DNA from: Vibrio sp. UBA2441
GTDB lineage: Bacteria; Pseudomonadota; Gammaproteobacteria; Enterobacterales; Vibrionaceae
Assembly: GCA_002342685.1 (NCBI GenBank)
Contig: DDQN01000102.1
Coordinates: 1 to 24,923 of the forward strand
Reading direction: 5' to 3'
Length of the DNA stretch: 24,923 nt
Shown here: positions 1 through 7,468 of the stretch, piece after piece
Position numbering within the stretch: the first letter of the stretch is position 1
Layout of the letters: each line of letters begins with the position of its first letter
Translations under genes and position numbers: made by a program
The notes under the pieces: model-generated
The model's input: only the letters and a program-made list of their open reading frames with translations
The model's database searches: none
What the model was told of the DNA's origin: nothing

Positions 1-77
1 CAGAATTATTTACAGGGTCTGATTTAACGTCAAAAAACGGTATTGCTTGTTATACCACCGAGCTAAAATCTCCATAA
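1..77 (+). CDS. Possible 3' end of a gene entering from the left (partial)
   Basis: One plus-strand frame (codons from base 3) is open from the window edge to a TAA at 75-77. It encodes about 24 residues ending in TTELKSP, while the other two plus frames are stopped. It finishes four bases before the stop of the minus-strand EAL gene, which fits a convergent gene pair. The fragment is too short to assign to a family, and an open stretch of this length can occur by chance. Confidence 0.35.
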   Translation, partial: ELFTGSDLTSKNGIACYTTELKSP

Positions 78-80
78 AAT

Positions 81-2525
81 TTATAGTATTGAGGCCAAAA
101 AATTCATAGCGCTTTCATGAGTAACCATGCCTATGAACTCTTCATCTTTGTCTTGTACTATCCATGGGAAACGAATCCCACTTTTAATTTTACTAAATAG
201 CTCTTGATTTGTGAAATTAGAGTCTATAGTAGTGAATTTAGTATTCATTATTTGATGTGTTCTTTTTTGTAATAATCTTAAATCGTCGCTGGATTCGATG
301 TTTGAACCTACTGCTGGGTTAATATGTAAGTTATAATCGCTACGTTCTATATATCCAACGCATTTCTTGTTGTTTAATACCGCGATAACGAGTTGTTGTG
401 ATTTTTCAAATATTACTTTTACTAGAAATAAATCATCGTCAGTTGAAACTGTATCTTGTGACATTATTATACACGATGTTTGTTTGTCTAACCCTATACC
501 ACATATTTCGGAAATGATTTTTTTATAAGCCACATATGGTTTAGTCTTATTTATTGGAAGTGGAGGGGAGAAATAGTACCCTTGAACAAAATCCACCTTT
601 AGATCTTTAAGTATAGAAAGCTCCTGCAATGTTTCCACACCTTCAGCGACGACCTTTACATTTAGTGTATGAGACAAATTAATCATCATTTTTACAATGT
701 GATAATTTGAAGAGTTTTCTTTTATATCTATAATATATTTACGGTCAATTTTTAATATGTCAATATTGTTATCCTTGAGGTAGGAAAAAGATGAATATCC
801 CGTACCAAAGTCATCAATAGCTAGAGCCACCCCGCGATCTCTAAGTTTGGATAGTACGTCTGAAGTAAGTTCTTTGTTGTTAAAGTAACCTGTTTCAGTT
901 AATTCTATTGTTACGTGAGGTAATGTTTCAGGATGATTATTCAGGATAGTGTTTATGTTGGAAAAAGTTCTTGTAATCGGAACATTGGTATTTGCCGAGA
1001 AATTAATAGTAATACCTATTTCATCTCCAAAATATTTGGTCAAATGTTGTCGGTCTGATAGTGCTTTGGCTGCGACCGCTAGATCTAACTCCCCAATAAG
1101 ACCTAAATCTTCAGCAATTAATATCATTTCTTGCGTATCCAACTCTGCACCATTCTTATCTTTGAAACGGCACAGCGCTTCGAAACTGATTACTTTCCAA
1201 TCGTTAGTACTAATGATTGGCTGGTAATACACGATAAGAGAATTTTCTTTGATAGATAATCGGACGATCTCTTCAAGCATTTCTCGTCTTTTGACTATTT
1301 CGTGTAACTGCTGATTATAAAAGCTGATATTTGTACCTGTTTCATTATGATTTTCATACATAGCTTGTAATGCATGAGATATTAATTTGTTAGCTGAGTT
1401 GGCATCAGTGTTTAGAACTGATACACCAATGTTGCATTTTGCTATCCTATTGAAAACTTTATAATCTAACTCCCCTCTTAAGTAATTGGCCAGAGATTTT
1501 ATGGGTTTATAAACGATAGATGAATTAGATGTACTATCTAGTATGGAGTAGGTCATCGCGACAGAAAAAGTGTTTCCCCCTAGATAGCCTGCTGCAACTT
1601 TTTCTTTGTAGAAAGATATTGTGCTGGCAATTTGTCTTTTGTCATCGAGATCACATATCAGATCAAACTTAGGAGTAAAGGCAATTACTAATAATCCAGT
1701 AGTATTTTCTATTTTCGAACTGATTTCATTTAGACTTCTCTTGAATTCATTTTTACTAGGAAGTTGCGTTAGTAATTCAATCCCGCCATTATCTTTATCT
1801 TCTACTCTATATAGCTCATTTGATAGATCTAGCGCGATTCCGAGATACAAAGTATCGTTGCCCACAATCATCTTCTGAATGGTTAAATCTTGGGGAATAC
1901 ACCTTCCATCTTTTTTTCTACTTAATATATGTCCAGACCAATAACCTTGGTTAGTAATATTGCTCCACATGTCCGTATAAAACATTTTCCCATGCTTGCT
2001 ACTGCTAAATATTGATGTTGGCTTCCCAATTAACTCTTCTTGAGTGTAGCCCATACTTTTTTGTATATAGTTATTACAAGTTAATATCTCCGTGTCTTCA
2101 TTGGTTATTATAATGCCATGGTGATTGTTACTGACTAGTTGATAAAATAACGCGGACGTGTCTATATTATCTAAAGTAGGGATCAGGGGACGTATTAGCC
2201 CAGTAATGGTACTGTCGTTTACTTTACTCGCTTTTAATAAACAATAAAAAGATCGAACCTTATCATTGTTAAAACTAATGTTTGTACAGTGTATTTCATT
2301 GTTGGTTAGGCACCTCTTGAATAAGTTGATGGCGGGCTCTTTGCTCCATGTTTCAAGAATGGATACAAAATCTTCGATATGTTCAATAGAGTCAATATGC
2401 AGTGGTATATGTTCATCATCTATACTGCTTATTTTAAATAGGTCATTTTTTATGTCCCAACTCCAGATTAAAGTACCGTCTGGGTTAAAATCTTGCTCGT
2501 TTGGGAAAATGTCTAGGTCTTTCAT
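81..2525 (-). CDS. PAS / degenerate GGDEF / EAL / CBS-like protein, probable c-di-GMP phosphodiesterase
   Basis: Predicted cytoplasmic enzyme that hydrolyses cyclic di-GMP; no membrane segment or signal peptide is seen. In numbering from an upstream in-frame ATG at 2549, a PAS domain spans about 131-245, with a possible second PAS-like fold before it. A GGDEF-type domain (255-412) reads GGNTF at the signature, so it should not make c-di-GMP. An EAL domain (425-672) keeps the expected catalytic set: EAL (E457), N516 in INFS, E549 in ELTE, D579-D580 in DDFGTGYSS, K600, EGVE and QGYYFS. Residues 692-822 look like a CBS pair, a ligand-sensing module. I prefer the ATG at 2525, nine codons... eight residues inside the longest frame, because AAAGAGAG lies just upstream of it. 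The gene stands alone, with a 10-bp inverted repeat 56-80 bases upstream of this start. Domain assignments are from visible motifs only; the CBS call is the weakest. Confidence 0.88.
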   Translation of the reverse strand: MKDLDIFPNEQDFNPDGTLIWSWDIKNDLFKISSIDDEHIPLHIDSIEHIEDFVSILETWSKEPAINLFKRCLTNNEIHCTNISFNNDKVRSFYCLLKASKVNDSTITGLIRPLIPTLDNIDTSALFYQLVSNNHHGIIITNEDTEILTCNNYIQKSMGYTQEELIGKPTSIFSSSKHGKMFYTDMWSNITNQGYWSGHILSRKKDGRCIPQDLTIQKMIVGNDTLYLGIALDLSNELYRVEDKDNGGIELLTQLPSKNEFKRSLNEISSKIENTTGLLVIAFTPKFDLICDLDDKRQIASTISFYKEKVAAGYLGGNTFSVAMTYSILDSTSNSSIVYKPIKSLANYLRGELDYKVFNRIAKCNIGVSVLNTDANSANKLISHALQAMYENHNETGTNISFYNQQLHEIVKRREMLEEIVRLSIKENSLIVYYQPIISTNDWKVISFEALCRFKDKNGAELDTQEMILIAEDLGLIGELDLAVAAKALSDRQHLTKYFGDEIGITINFSANTNVPITRTFSNINTILNNHPETLPHVTIELTETGYFNNKELTSDVLSKLRDRGVALAIDDFGTGYSSFSYLKDNNIDILKIDRKYIIDIKENSSNYHIVKMMINLSHTLNVKVVAEGVETLQELSILKDLKVDFVQGYYFSPPLPINKTKPYVAYKKIISEICGIGLDKQTSCIIMSQDTVSTDDDLFLVKVIFEKSQQLVIAVLNNKKCVGYIERSDYNLHINPAVGSNIESSDDLRLLQKRTHQIMNTKFTTIDSNFTNQELFSKIKSGIRFPWIVQDKDEEFIGMVTHESAMNFLASIL

Positions 2526-2580
2526 AGATCTACTCTCTTTAAGAATCATTGTGCTTATCTTGAGGTTTCACTGCTACCAT

Positions 2581-2605
2581 ATGTATAGCATGTATTGCTA
2601 TACAT
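2581..2605. repeat. 10-bp perfect inverted repeat upstream of the EAL gene
   Basis: The arms ATGTATAGCA (2581-2590) and TGCTATACAT (2596-2605) are exact reverse complements separated by 5 bases. The element lies 56-80 bases upstream of the preferred EAL gene start, so it falls in its promoter or leader. It could be an operator for a dimeric regulator or an RNA hairpin. There is no T-run on either side, so it is not a terminator. Confidence 0.5.
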
Positions 2606-2904
2606 GATGCATAAAGAATTGAAAATGAGTTTATGAAATGTGCATTGTGTGAAAATAGTGGTGTATCGATTGAATTTGTAATCATTTGTATTTTTGCCTT
2701 AATGGCTCAATAGGTTGTAGTGCCTTTGAATAAAACTGTTTTCCGTAATATTTTGTTATCAAAATCAAATATTTATCATAATTAAAGATCTTAATGAGCA
2801 GTTATAGGTAAAAAGGCTAGAATAGTTAGGTTGATGGGGTGAAACTGATGCATTTAAGGTTTACTCATTATATCCGTGATTGAAAATAAGAAAGGGAGGT
2901 TTAG
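2606..2904. other. Intergenic region between divergent genes (EAL protein and binding protein)
   Basis: About 300 AT-rich bases that must hold the promoters of both divergent genes. On the plus strand TTGAAT (2726-2731) is followed after 17 bases by TATTTT (2749-2754), a weak sigma-70-like candidate, and TAGAAT at 2818-2823 is another possible -10. Neither is compelling. No RNA gene or convincing small reading frame is seen. Confidence 0.3.
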
Positions 2905-3894
2905 ATGAAGCTAAAAACTGCTACGTTACTGATGGTGGGCGCATTCGTAAGTCAAGCATACGCTGGCGAATGTGGTCGCGTCACCATTGCTGACATGAAC
3001 TGGAACTCGGCAAGTCTGATTGCCAATATTGATAGGTTTATTTTGGATCATGGTTATGATTGTGAAGCTGAGCTGGTTCCCGGCGATAGTATGCCAACGG
3101 GAACATCGATGATAGAAAAGGGACAACCTGATGTCGCTCCGGAACTTTGGACTAATAGCGTAAAAGAGGCGCTGGATAAAGGGGTACAGGAAAAACGATT
3201 GCGATATGCGGGAAAATCTTTAATTGAAGGTGGGGAGGAAGGCTTTTGGGTTCCCGCTTATTTGTTGAAAAAATATCCAGATTTAGTGACGATTGAAGGG
3301 ATCAGAAAACACGCCAAATTATTTACTCACCCAGAAGACCCGGAGAAATCAGCTTTCTATGGTTGCCCTGCTGGTTGGACATGTCAGATTACCGCTGGCC
3401 ATTTATTTGATGCGATGAAACTGGATGAGTCCGGGTTTACTATTATTGACCCAGGATCTGGTGCCGCTCTGTCAGGTACGATCGCCAGAGCCTACGAGCG
3501 GGAAGAGCCTTGGTTTGGATATTATTGGGCACCAACGCCCGTATTAGGTAAATACGATATGGTCAAGGTAGATTTTGGCAGTGGAATTGACTTGGAAGAA
3601 TATGTGAATTGCACAACGCAAGACGAATGTATCAGCCCTAAAGTGACTATGTATCCACCATCACCAGTACATACAATTACTACGGAAAATTTTGCAATTC
3701 GTGCTCCAGAAGCTTACCAGTATTTTGCTAGGCGAGGTTTTGAAAATAAAGACATGAGCCAATTGTTAGCATGGATGGAAGACAATCAAGCGGATGGTGA
3801 AGAAGCCATGTATTATTTTTTGGAACAATACCCACATATCTGGCAAACATGGGTACCTGAGGAAATTGCTAATAAAGTGAAAAAGGCGTTATAA
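2905..3894 (+). CDS. Periplasmic glycine betaine/choline-type ABC transporter substrate-binding protein (ProX/OpuAC family)
   Basis: Predicted periplasmic receptor for a quaternary ammonium osmolyte such as glycine betaine, proline betaine or choline. Residues 1-20 form a signal peptide ending in SQAYA. The mature protein matches the OpuAC pattern, with VTIADMNWNSAS near the N-terminus and a DVAPELWTNS segment. Tryptophans at 33, 82, 115, 158, 203 and 208 could supply the aromatic cage typical of this family. Six cysteines fall in pairs close in sequence (23/53, 154/160, 236/242), compatible with disulfides in the periplasm. The length of 329 is normal. The start is supported by a strong GGGAGG 5 bases upstream. 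No ATPase or permease gene lies beside it, so it must serve a transporter encoded elsewhere or act as a sensor. The substrate within this family cannot be fixed from sequence alone. Confidence 0.85.
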   Translation: MKLKTATLLMVGAFVSQAYAGECGRVTIADMNWNSASLIANIDRFILDHGYDCEAELVPGDSMPTGTSMIEKGQPDVAPELWTNSVKEALDKGVQEKRLRYAGKSLIEGGEEGFWVPAYLLKKYPDLVTIEGIRKHAKLFTHPEDPEKSAFYGCPAGWTCQITAGHLFDAMKLDESGFTIIDPGSGAALSGTIARAYEREEPWFGYYWAPTPVLGKYDMVKVDFGSGIDLEEYVNCTTQDECISPKVTMYPPSPVHTITTENFAIRAPEAYQYFARRGFENKDMSQLLAWMEDNQADGEEAMYYFLEQYPHIWQTWVPEEIANKVKKAL

Positions 3895-3950
3895 AGTATT
3901 TAGAAAAAGCCAAAATTCTGTCTAAGAATTTAATCGGAAAAGATGATAAA

Positions 3951-3983
3951 GGACCGCCGCATTTCTAATTGCGGCGGTTTTCT
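3951..3983 (+). terminator. Rho-independent terminator of the binding-protein gene
   Basis: CCGCCGCA (3954-3961) pairs perfectly with TGCGGCGG (3970-3977) around an 8-base loop and is followed by TTTTCTT. It sits about 60 bases after the stop codon of the binding-protein gene. Confidence 0.88.
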
Positions 3984-4017
3984 TAGTTGGAAGGCTAATA
4001 TCAATAAGCTGGTGGGT

Positions 4018-4050
4018 AAAAAAATTAAAGTACCGCTTGAATCTGTACTT
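4018..4050 (-). terminator. Probable terminator of cheV
   Basis: Read on the minus strand just after the cheV stop, AAGTAC (4050-4045) and GTACTT (4033-4028) form a 6-bp stem with an 11-base loop. A run of seven T (opposite the A-run 4018-4024) follows three bases later. The stem is short and AT-containing, so this is only a moderate call. Confidence 0.5.
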
Positions 4051-4052
4051 AA

Positions 4053-4955
4053 CTAAACGGTTTTGTTGCTTATTTTTTCTGCGCCTCTTAACATTGCCTG
4101 AACAAGTTCTGTTGCATCAAATTTGGTCAATGCTTCATGAGCACCTACCTGGTGTGCTCTATCAGCACTCATTTCACTGGACAGGGATGTATGGAGGATA
4201 CGGTAAGTATGGCATAGCTGCGGGTCATTCTGTACTTCAAAAGCCAGTTCGTAACCGTCCAAGCCTGGCATTTCAATATCACTCACCAGCAGCTCTACAG
4301 GCTTTCCTTCTGCAGCGTAGTTGCGCATTAGATCAAGTGCATCCATTCCGTTTTTACATACAGAATAGGAGATGTTAATACTGTCTAGTGCATCAGAAAG
4401 TTGCTTCCGGGCAATACTTGAATCATCAACGAGCAATATATTGAGTGGCTTAAGTCGTTCACGCTCTACATCTGTCAAAATTGGGATGCGGGCAGATGCA
4501 TCTTGCGGATAAATTTTTGACAATAGAAGCTCAACATCCAGCATCTGAACAATTTTATCTTCATGTCGGGTGATGCCAGTGACGAATACATTATTGCCGG
4601 CTGTTTCTGGGGATGGTTCAATGGTGTGCCAGTCACAGTCAATAATCTTATCAATACTCCGAACCATAAAGGCGACGACGGTACGCAGACAGTCGGTAAC
4701 AATGAGGTAGCTATTTTTATACTCTTCGGCCGCAATAGGACGGAACCCTATCGCTGCTGCCATATCAATGACAGGAACGGTTAAATCACGAATGGTCACA
4801 GTCCCAATAACATGGTGATGAGAGTATGGAATCTGAGTGGTAGGCATATAAGGGACGATTTCTCGAACCTTCAGTGTTCCGATAGCAAAACTTTGCTGAT
4901 TCAATGACAGTTTAAATAACAGCATACCTTGGGATTGGTTAGCTTTGCTCTTCAT
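4053..4955 (-). CDS. cheV: Chemotaxis coupling protein CheV (CheW-like domain plus receiver domain)
   Basis: Couples chemoreceptors to the CheA kinase and can be phosphorylated to tune the array. Residues 10-155 are a CheW-like domain (TLKVREIVPYMPTTQIPYS, then the VIGTVTIRDLTVPVIDM segment typical of CheW). Residues 172-295 are a response-regulator receiver with the acidic pair D177-D178, the phospho-acceptor D226 in VSDIEMPGLDGYE, T256 in LHTS and K278 in LTKFD, so phosphorylation should be possible. The length of 300 fits CheV. The start codon has AGGA eight bases upstream. The gene is monocistronic here, divergent from ppiC, with no other chemotaxis genes nearby, which is common for cheV paralogues in vibrios. 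Which receptors it serves cannot be told. Confidence 0.93.
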   Translation of the reverse strand: MKSKANQSQGMLLFKLSLNQQSFAIGTLKVREIVPYMPTTQIPYSHHHVIGTVTIRDLTVPVIDMAAAIGFRPIAAEEYKNSYLIVTDCLRTVVAFMVRSIDKIIDCDWHTIEPSPETAGNNVFVTGITRHEDKIVQMLDVELLLSKIYPQDASARIPILTDVERERLKPLNILLVDDSSIARKQLSDALDSINISYSVCKNGMDALDLMRNYAAEGKPVELLVSDIEMPGLDGYELAFEVQNDPQLCHTYRILHTSLSSEMSADRAHQVGAHEALTKFDATELVQAMLRGAEKISNKTV

Positions 4956-5127
4956 AACAACATCCTAGATGAAATATTAAATAGATTAATAGAGTTTAAG
5001 TTTATTCTTTTATGCTTAATTTTAGAATACTTTTTATTTCTAATTATGATGAATTATCGGTAAAAAGCTGAATAACTTGAGCTATTAAGCTAAAATCTCT
5101 GAAATTAATGAGATACAGGGCAATATA

Positions 5128-5406
5128 ATGGCAAGGTCTGCTGCCGCATTACACATATTAGTGAAACATGAGTCTCAGGCAAAGGATATCCTTAGTCAGT
5201 TGAAAAAAGGGGCTAAATTTCAGGTTTTGGCAAAAAAATATTCAAGTTGCCCGTCTGGTAAAAAAGGCGGTGATCTTGGAGAGTTTCGCCAGGGAGCTAT
5301 GGTGCCCCCTTTCGATAAAGCGGTTTTTCGTAATGAGGTTTTAACGCCGTTTATTGTAAAAACTAAGTTTGGTTGGCATGTTGTCAAGGTTCTTTGGAAG
5401 ACATAG
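5128..5406 (+). CDS. ppiC: Peptidyl-prolyl cis-trans isomerase C (small cytoplasmic parvulin)
   Basis: Single-domain parvulin of 92 residues that catalyses cis/trans isomerisation of prolyl peptide bonds in the cytoplasm. The sequence follows E. coli PpiC closely: AALHILVKHES at the start, a CPSGKKGGDLGEFRQGAMVPPFDKAVF core, and a C-terminal FGWHVVKVLW strand with the conserved histidine. There is no signal peptide or membrane anchor, which separates it from SurA and PpiD. It is transcribed alone, divergent from cheV across 172 bases. AGGG lies about 10 bases before the ATG. Confidence 0.95.
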   Translation: MARSAAALHILVKHESQAKDILSQLKKGAKFQVLAKKYSSCPSGKKGGDLGEFRQGAMVPPFDKAVFRNEVLTPFIVKTKFGWHVVKVLWKT

Positions 5407-5517
5407 TCTTTCCAATAAGGTAGACAATTTAACTTAGTACTTAGGTGCTTTGGAAAGCGTAATGAGCTGATAACGAAACTCTACACTTAATTTCTTATAA
5501 AATGCAGAGTGCAAGTA

Positions 5518-6081
5518 TTAGCTCTTTGACGTATGAAACCAGTTAAGAATTTTATTTGGCCATTGTACGGAAGGATCATCGTCTTTACGTTTGTCTTTAC
5601 CGTGATAATAACTGGCAATTAGCTCTGTTCTAACGGCATGAGGTTCAGCATGCAAAGCTCTGGCGAGTAGGTTGGATGATTTATCTGCATGATCATTAGC
5701 AAGGCTAAAGTCCATGTTGAGGTAGCCCTGCACCATTAACCAGAGTTTTGTGACCAGTGATAGCTCTACAACCGCATCAGCGCGCAACTTATTTGATTGT
5801 TCCTCACCAACGTTTTCAATGAAGACATCTCTCATGGCGCTAATAGCGTCTATTTGTGACTCAAGTTTAGATATCGCTTCAATATGAGATTTAGTCAGTA
5901 GTCCTAAAAGTAACAGGATCGGTTTCCGGTCACTCCTTTTTTTACAAACAGCATTAAAAAAATCAGCTCGTTTTTCTACGGCTTGCGTAAACAGTTGTGT
6001 TTCTTTATCTGAAAGGTGCAGTGTATCCACACCGGCAACTTCAAGTTGTTGTTTCAGTTTGCTGACAATAATTTCATGCAT
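5518..6081 (-). CDS. Conserved-looking hypothetical protein downstream of yaeQ
   Basis: I do not recognise this 187-residue protein. It has no signal peptide or clear membrane span, although residues around 53-62 (KPILLLLGLL) are locally hydrophobic. It looks mainly helical, and its C-terminus is charged and basic (HGKDKRKDDD). It starts 7 bases after the yaeQ stop with no terminator between, so the two are probably cotranscribed and may act together. An AGGA lies about 13 bases before the ATG, further away than usual. The next gene, ppiC, ends convergently about 110 bases away, and no clear terminator was seen in between. Codon use looks like that of its neighbours. Confidence 0.7.
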   Translation of the reverse strand: MHEIIVSKLKQQLEVAGVDTLHLSDKETQLFTQAVEKRADFFNAVCKKRSDRKPILLLLGLLTKSHIEAISKLESQIDAISAMRDVFIENVGEEQSNKLRADAVVELSLVTKLWLMVQGYLNMDFSLANDHADKSSNLLARALHAEPHAVRTELIASYYHGKDKRKDDDPSVQWPNKILNWFHTSKS

Positions 6082-6088
6082 TAATAAC

Positions 6089-6622
6089 TTAGTCCTTTAG
6101 AGTTTGCCATGTAACTTCGCAGTTATTGTCTCCTATCGAAACATAGGCAGAGTTTCCGGTAAGCATGACAGACATATCCATTGTTCTTTCAACTAACTTT
6201 GCTACCGCTTCAATTTCACTATAGTCAAATTGAAAAACTGATGCTTCTAATAAGTTTAGTTTAGATGCGTTTTGTGTCCACCAAACGGAAGATTTAGTAT
6301 TGAAGCTATACACTGCCACTTTTTCAGCTAGGCGAGTAGATTTTTTTACTCTTTCAGGATCAGGTTCACCAATATCAATCCATAACTTGATTTGATCATC
6401 TAATGTCTTAAGCCAGATATCGGGTTCTTCTATTGTTGATAGCCCTTTGGTCATAGCAAGGTCAGGTTGAGCATTCAGGCAATATGCTAATACTCTGGCC
6501 ATCATCCTTTGTTCGTTTTCTGAGGGATGTTTGGCTATGGTTAAATTGACAGAATCATAATAGTCTCTGTTCATATCCGTGAGAGCGATGCGAAATTTAT
6601 ATATGGTTGGTTTTATTGCCAC
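6089..6622 (-). CDS. yaeQ: YaeQ family protein
   Basis: Homologue of E. coli YaeQ, a small protein with a fold related to PD-(D/E)XK nucleases and no established reaction. Recognisable segments are the N-terminal KPTIYKFRIALTDMNRDYYD, the HPSENEQRMMARVLAYCLNA block, the TKGLSTIEEPDIW stretch and the LWIDIGEPDPERVKKS segment. The last three correspond to the most conserved part of the family. The length of 177 is typical. Translation starts at a GTG at 6622 (GTG GCA ATA AAA), with TGAGA upstream. The csp terminator lies immediately upstream, so yaeQ needs its own promoter, which I could not identify. The gene is followed after 7 bases by an unknown gene. Confidence 0.9.
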   Translation of the reverse strand: MAIKPTIYKFRIALTDMNRDYYDSVNLTIAKHPSENEQRMMARVLAYCLNAQPDLAMTKGLSTIEEPDIWLKTLDDQIKLWIDIGEPDPERVKKSTRLAEKVAVYSFNTKSSVWWTQNASKLNLLEASVFQFDYSEIEAVAKLVERTMDMSVMLTGNSAYVSIGDNNCEVTWQTLKD

Positions 6623-6638
6623 AGGAGTAATCTCAATA

Positions 6639-6670
6639 CAAAAAAATAGCCAGTCGTAAGACTGGCTATA
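6639..6670 (-). terminator. Rho-independent terminator of the cold-shock gene
   Basis: On the minus strand a perfect 10-bp stem (6669-6660 with 6655-6646, containing TAGCCAGTC and GACTGGCTA) with a 4-base loop is followed by seven T. It lies 27 bases after the csp stop codon and ends just before the yaeQ start. Confidence 0.93.
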
Positions 6671-6696
6671 GGAATTCAGTGATGTATCAATCCAAA

Positions 6697-6906
6697 TTAG
6701 ATTGGTTTGATGTTCTCAGCTTGAGGGCCTTTCTGGCCTTGAGTTACAGTAAACTCAACTTTCTGACCTTCAGCAAGAGTGCGGAAGCCGTCAGATTGGA
6801 TAGCGCTGAAGTGAGCGAACACGTCTGGGCCATTTTCTTGTTGAATGAAACCGAAACCTTTAGTTTCGTTAAACCATTTTACTGTACCAGTCACTGTGTT
6901 GGACAT
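6697..6906 (-). CDS. CspA-family cold-shock protein
   Basis: Single cold-shock domain of 69 residues that binds single-stranded RNA and DNA and acts as an RNA chaperone in the cytoplasm. The RNP1 motif KGFGFI (residues 16-21) and the RNP2 motif VFAHF are both intact, and the start GTVKWFNETKGFGFI is typical. The gene has its own terminator. On the minus strand TTGATT (7078-7073) and TAGAAA (7056-7051), 16 bases apart, could be its promoter. That would give a leader of roughly 135-140 bases, as in cold-inducible cspA-type genes whose long 5' UTR controls mRNA stability. A CCCC/GGGG hairpin (6938-6948) sits in that leader, and AGGA precedes the ATG. I cannot tell which paralogue this is or whether it is cold-inducible. 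Confidence 0.95.
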   Translation of the reverse strand: MSNTVTGTVKWFNETKGFGFIQQENGPDVFAHFSAIQSDGFRTLAEGQKVEFTVTQGQKGPQAENIKPI

Positions 6907-7044
6907 AGTCTTAATTCCTAATAAAAATTGTGTTGATCCCCGATGGGGCTTACTTAGATAGCGTGAAAAAATAGATTGCTATTTAGACACAACACGGCGG
7001 AGAGTTTTGAGCTGTCCAACGACTTGTAAATCCTAAAACAAAAG
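6907..7044 (-). promoter_or_regulatory. Probable long 5' untranslated leader of the cold-shock gene
   Basis: Non-coding sequence between the csp start and the candidate promoter TTGATT-16 bp-TAGAAA (7078-7051). The roughly 138-base length resembles the structured cspA leader. It includes a short GC-rich hairpin at 6938-6948 and a TAGGAA ribosome-binding site. The start point is inferred, not seen. Confidence 0.4.
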
Positions 7045-7158
7045 CTTTTCTTTCTAGCCGATTGGGAGCTTAAATCAATATCCGAGGAAGTCAATGAATA
7101 TTAGCTAAACTTTATGTATTTCCTCGAATTATTAGTGAGAAAGGGGCAATTTTTTGAA

Positions 7159-7315
7159 ATGACTAACACTTTTGGGGCATTGGGCTGAAAAGTATTTTCA
7201 GACTTGGCTAATTACTGGTTTGTCAATAGAGCAAATGCGTAAGAAAAATAGCCATTTTGTGATCATTGAGGTAAATGAGAATAAAAATCAGTACTATATT
7301 CTGAGTGAAAGCTAA
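7159..7315 (+). pseudogene. Possible small frameshifted gene of unknown function
   Basis: An ATG at 7159 (with AAAGGGG upstream) opens a frame that stops at 7186-7188. One base along, a second frame (7178-7315) is open to TAA and reads plausibly as protein: HWAEKYFQTWLITGLSIEQ, then a charged tail ending in YYILSES. Removing one base from the TTTTGGGG run (7171-7177) would join them into a protein of about 51 residues. This could be a decayed gene, a sequencing error in the homopolymer run, or chance. No family is recognised. Confidence 0.3.
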
Positions 7316-7468
7316 AATCTATATGTAAACAATGAGGATTGACCATATTTTTCGGGGTGTTTAACAGCGCTGAGTGATTTAATTTGTCGCATATGAACTG
7401 ACTTAATTGTTGAATGAGTAATTCTTTACTAGCTTTAGTTCATATCCAAAGAGAAAAAAGGAAGAGCA

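Noticed and set aside
5407..5517. Possible bidirectional terminator between ppiC and the unknown gene
   Set aside because: Only broken, weak pairings (for example CTTTCCA with TGGAAAG far apart) are present, without a T-run.
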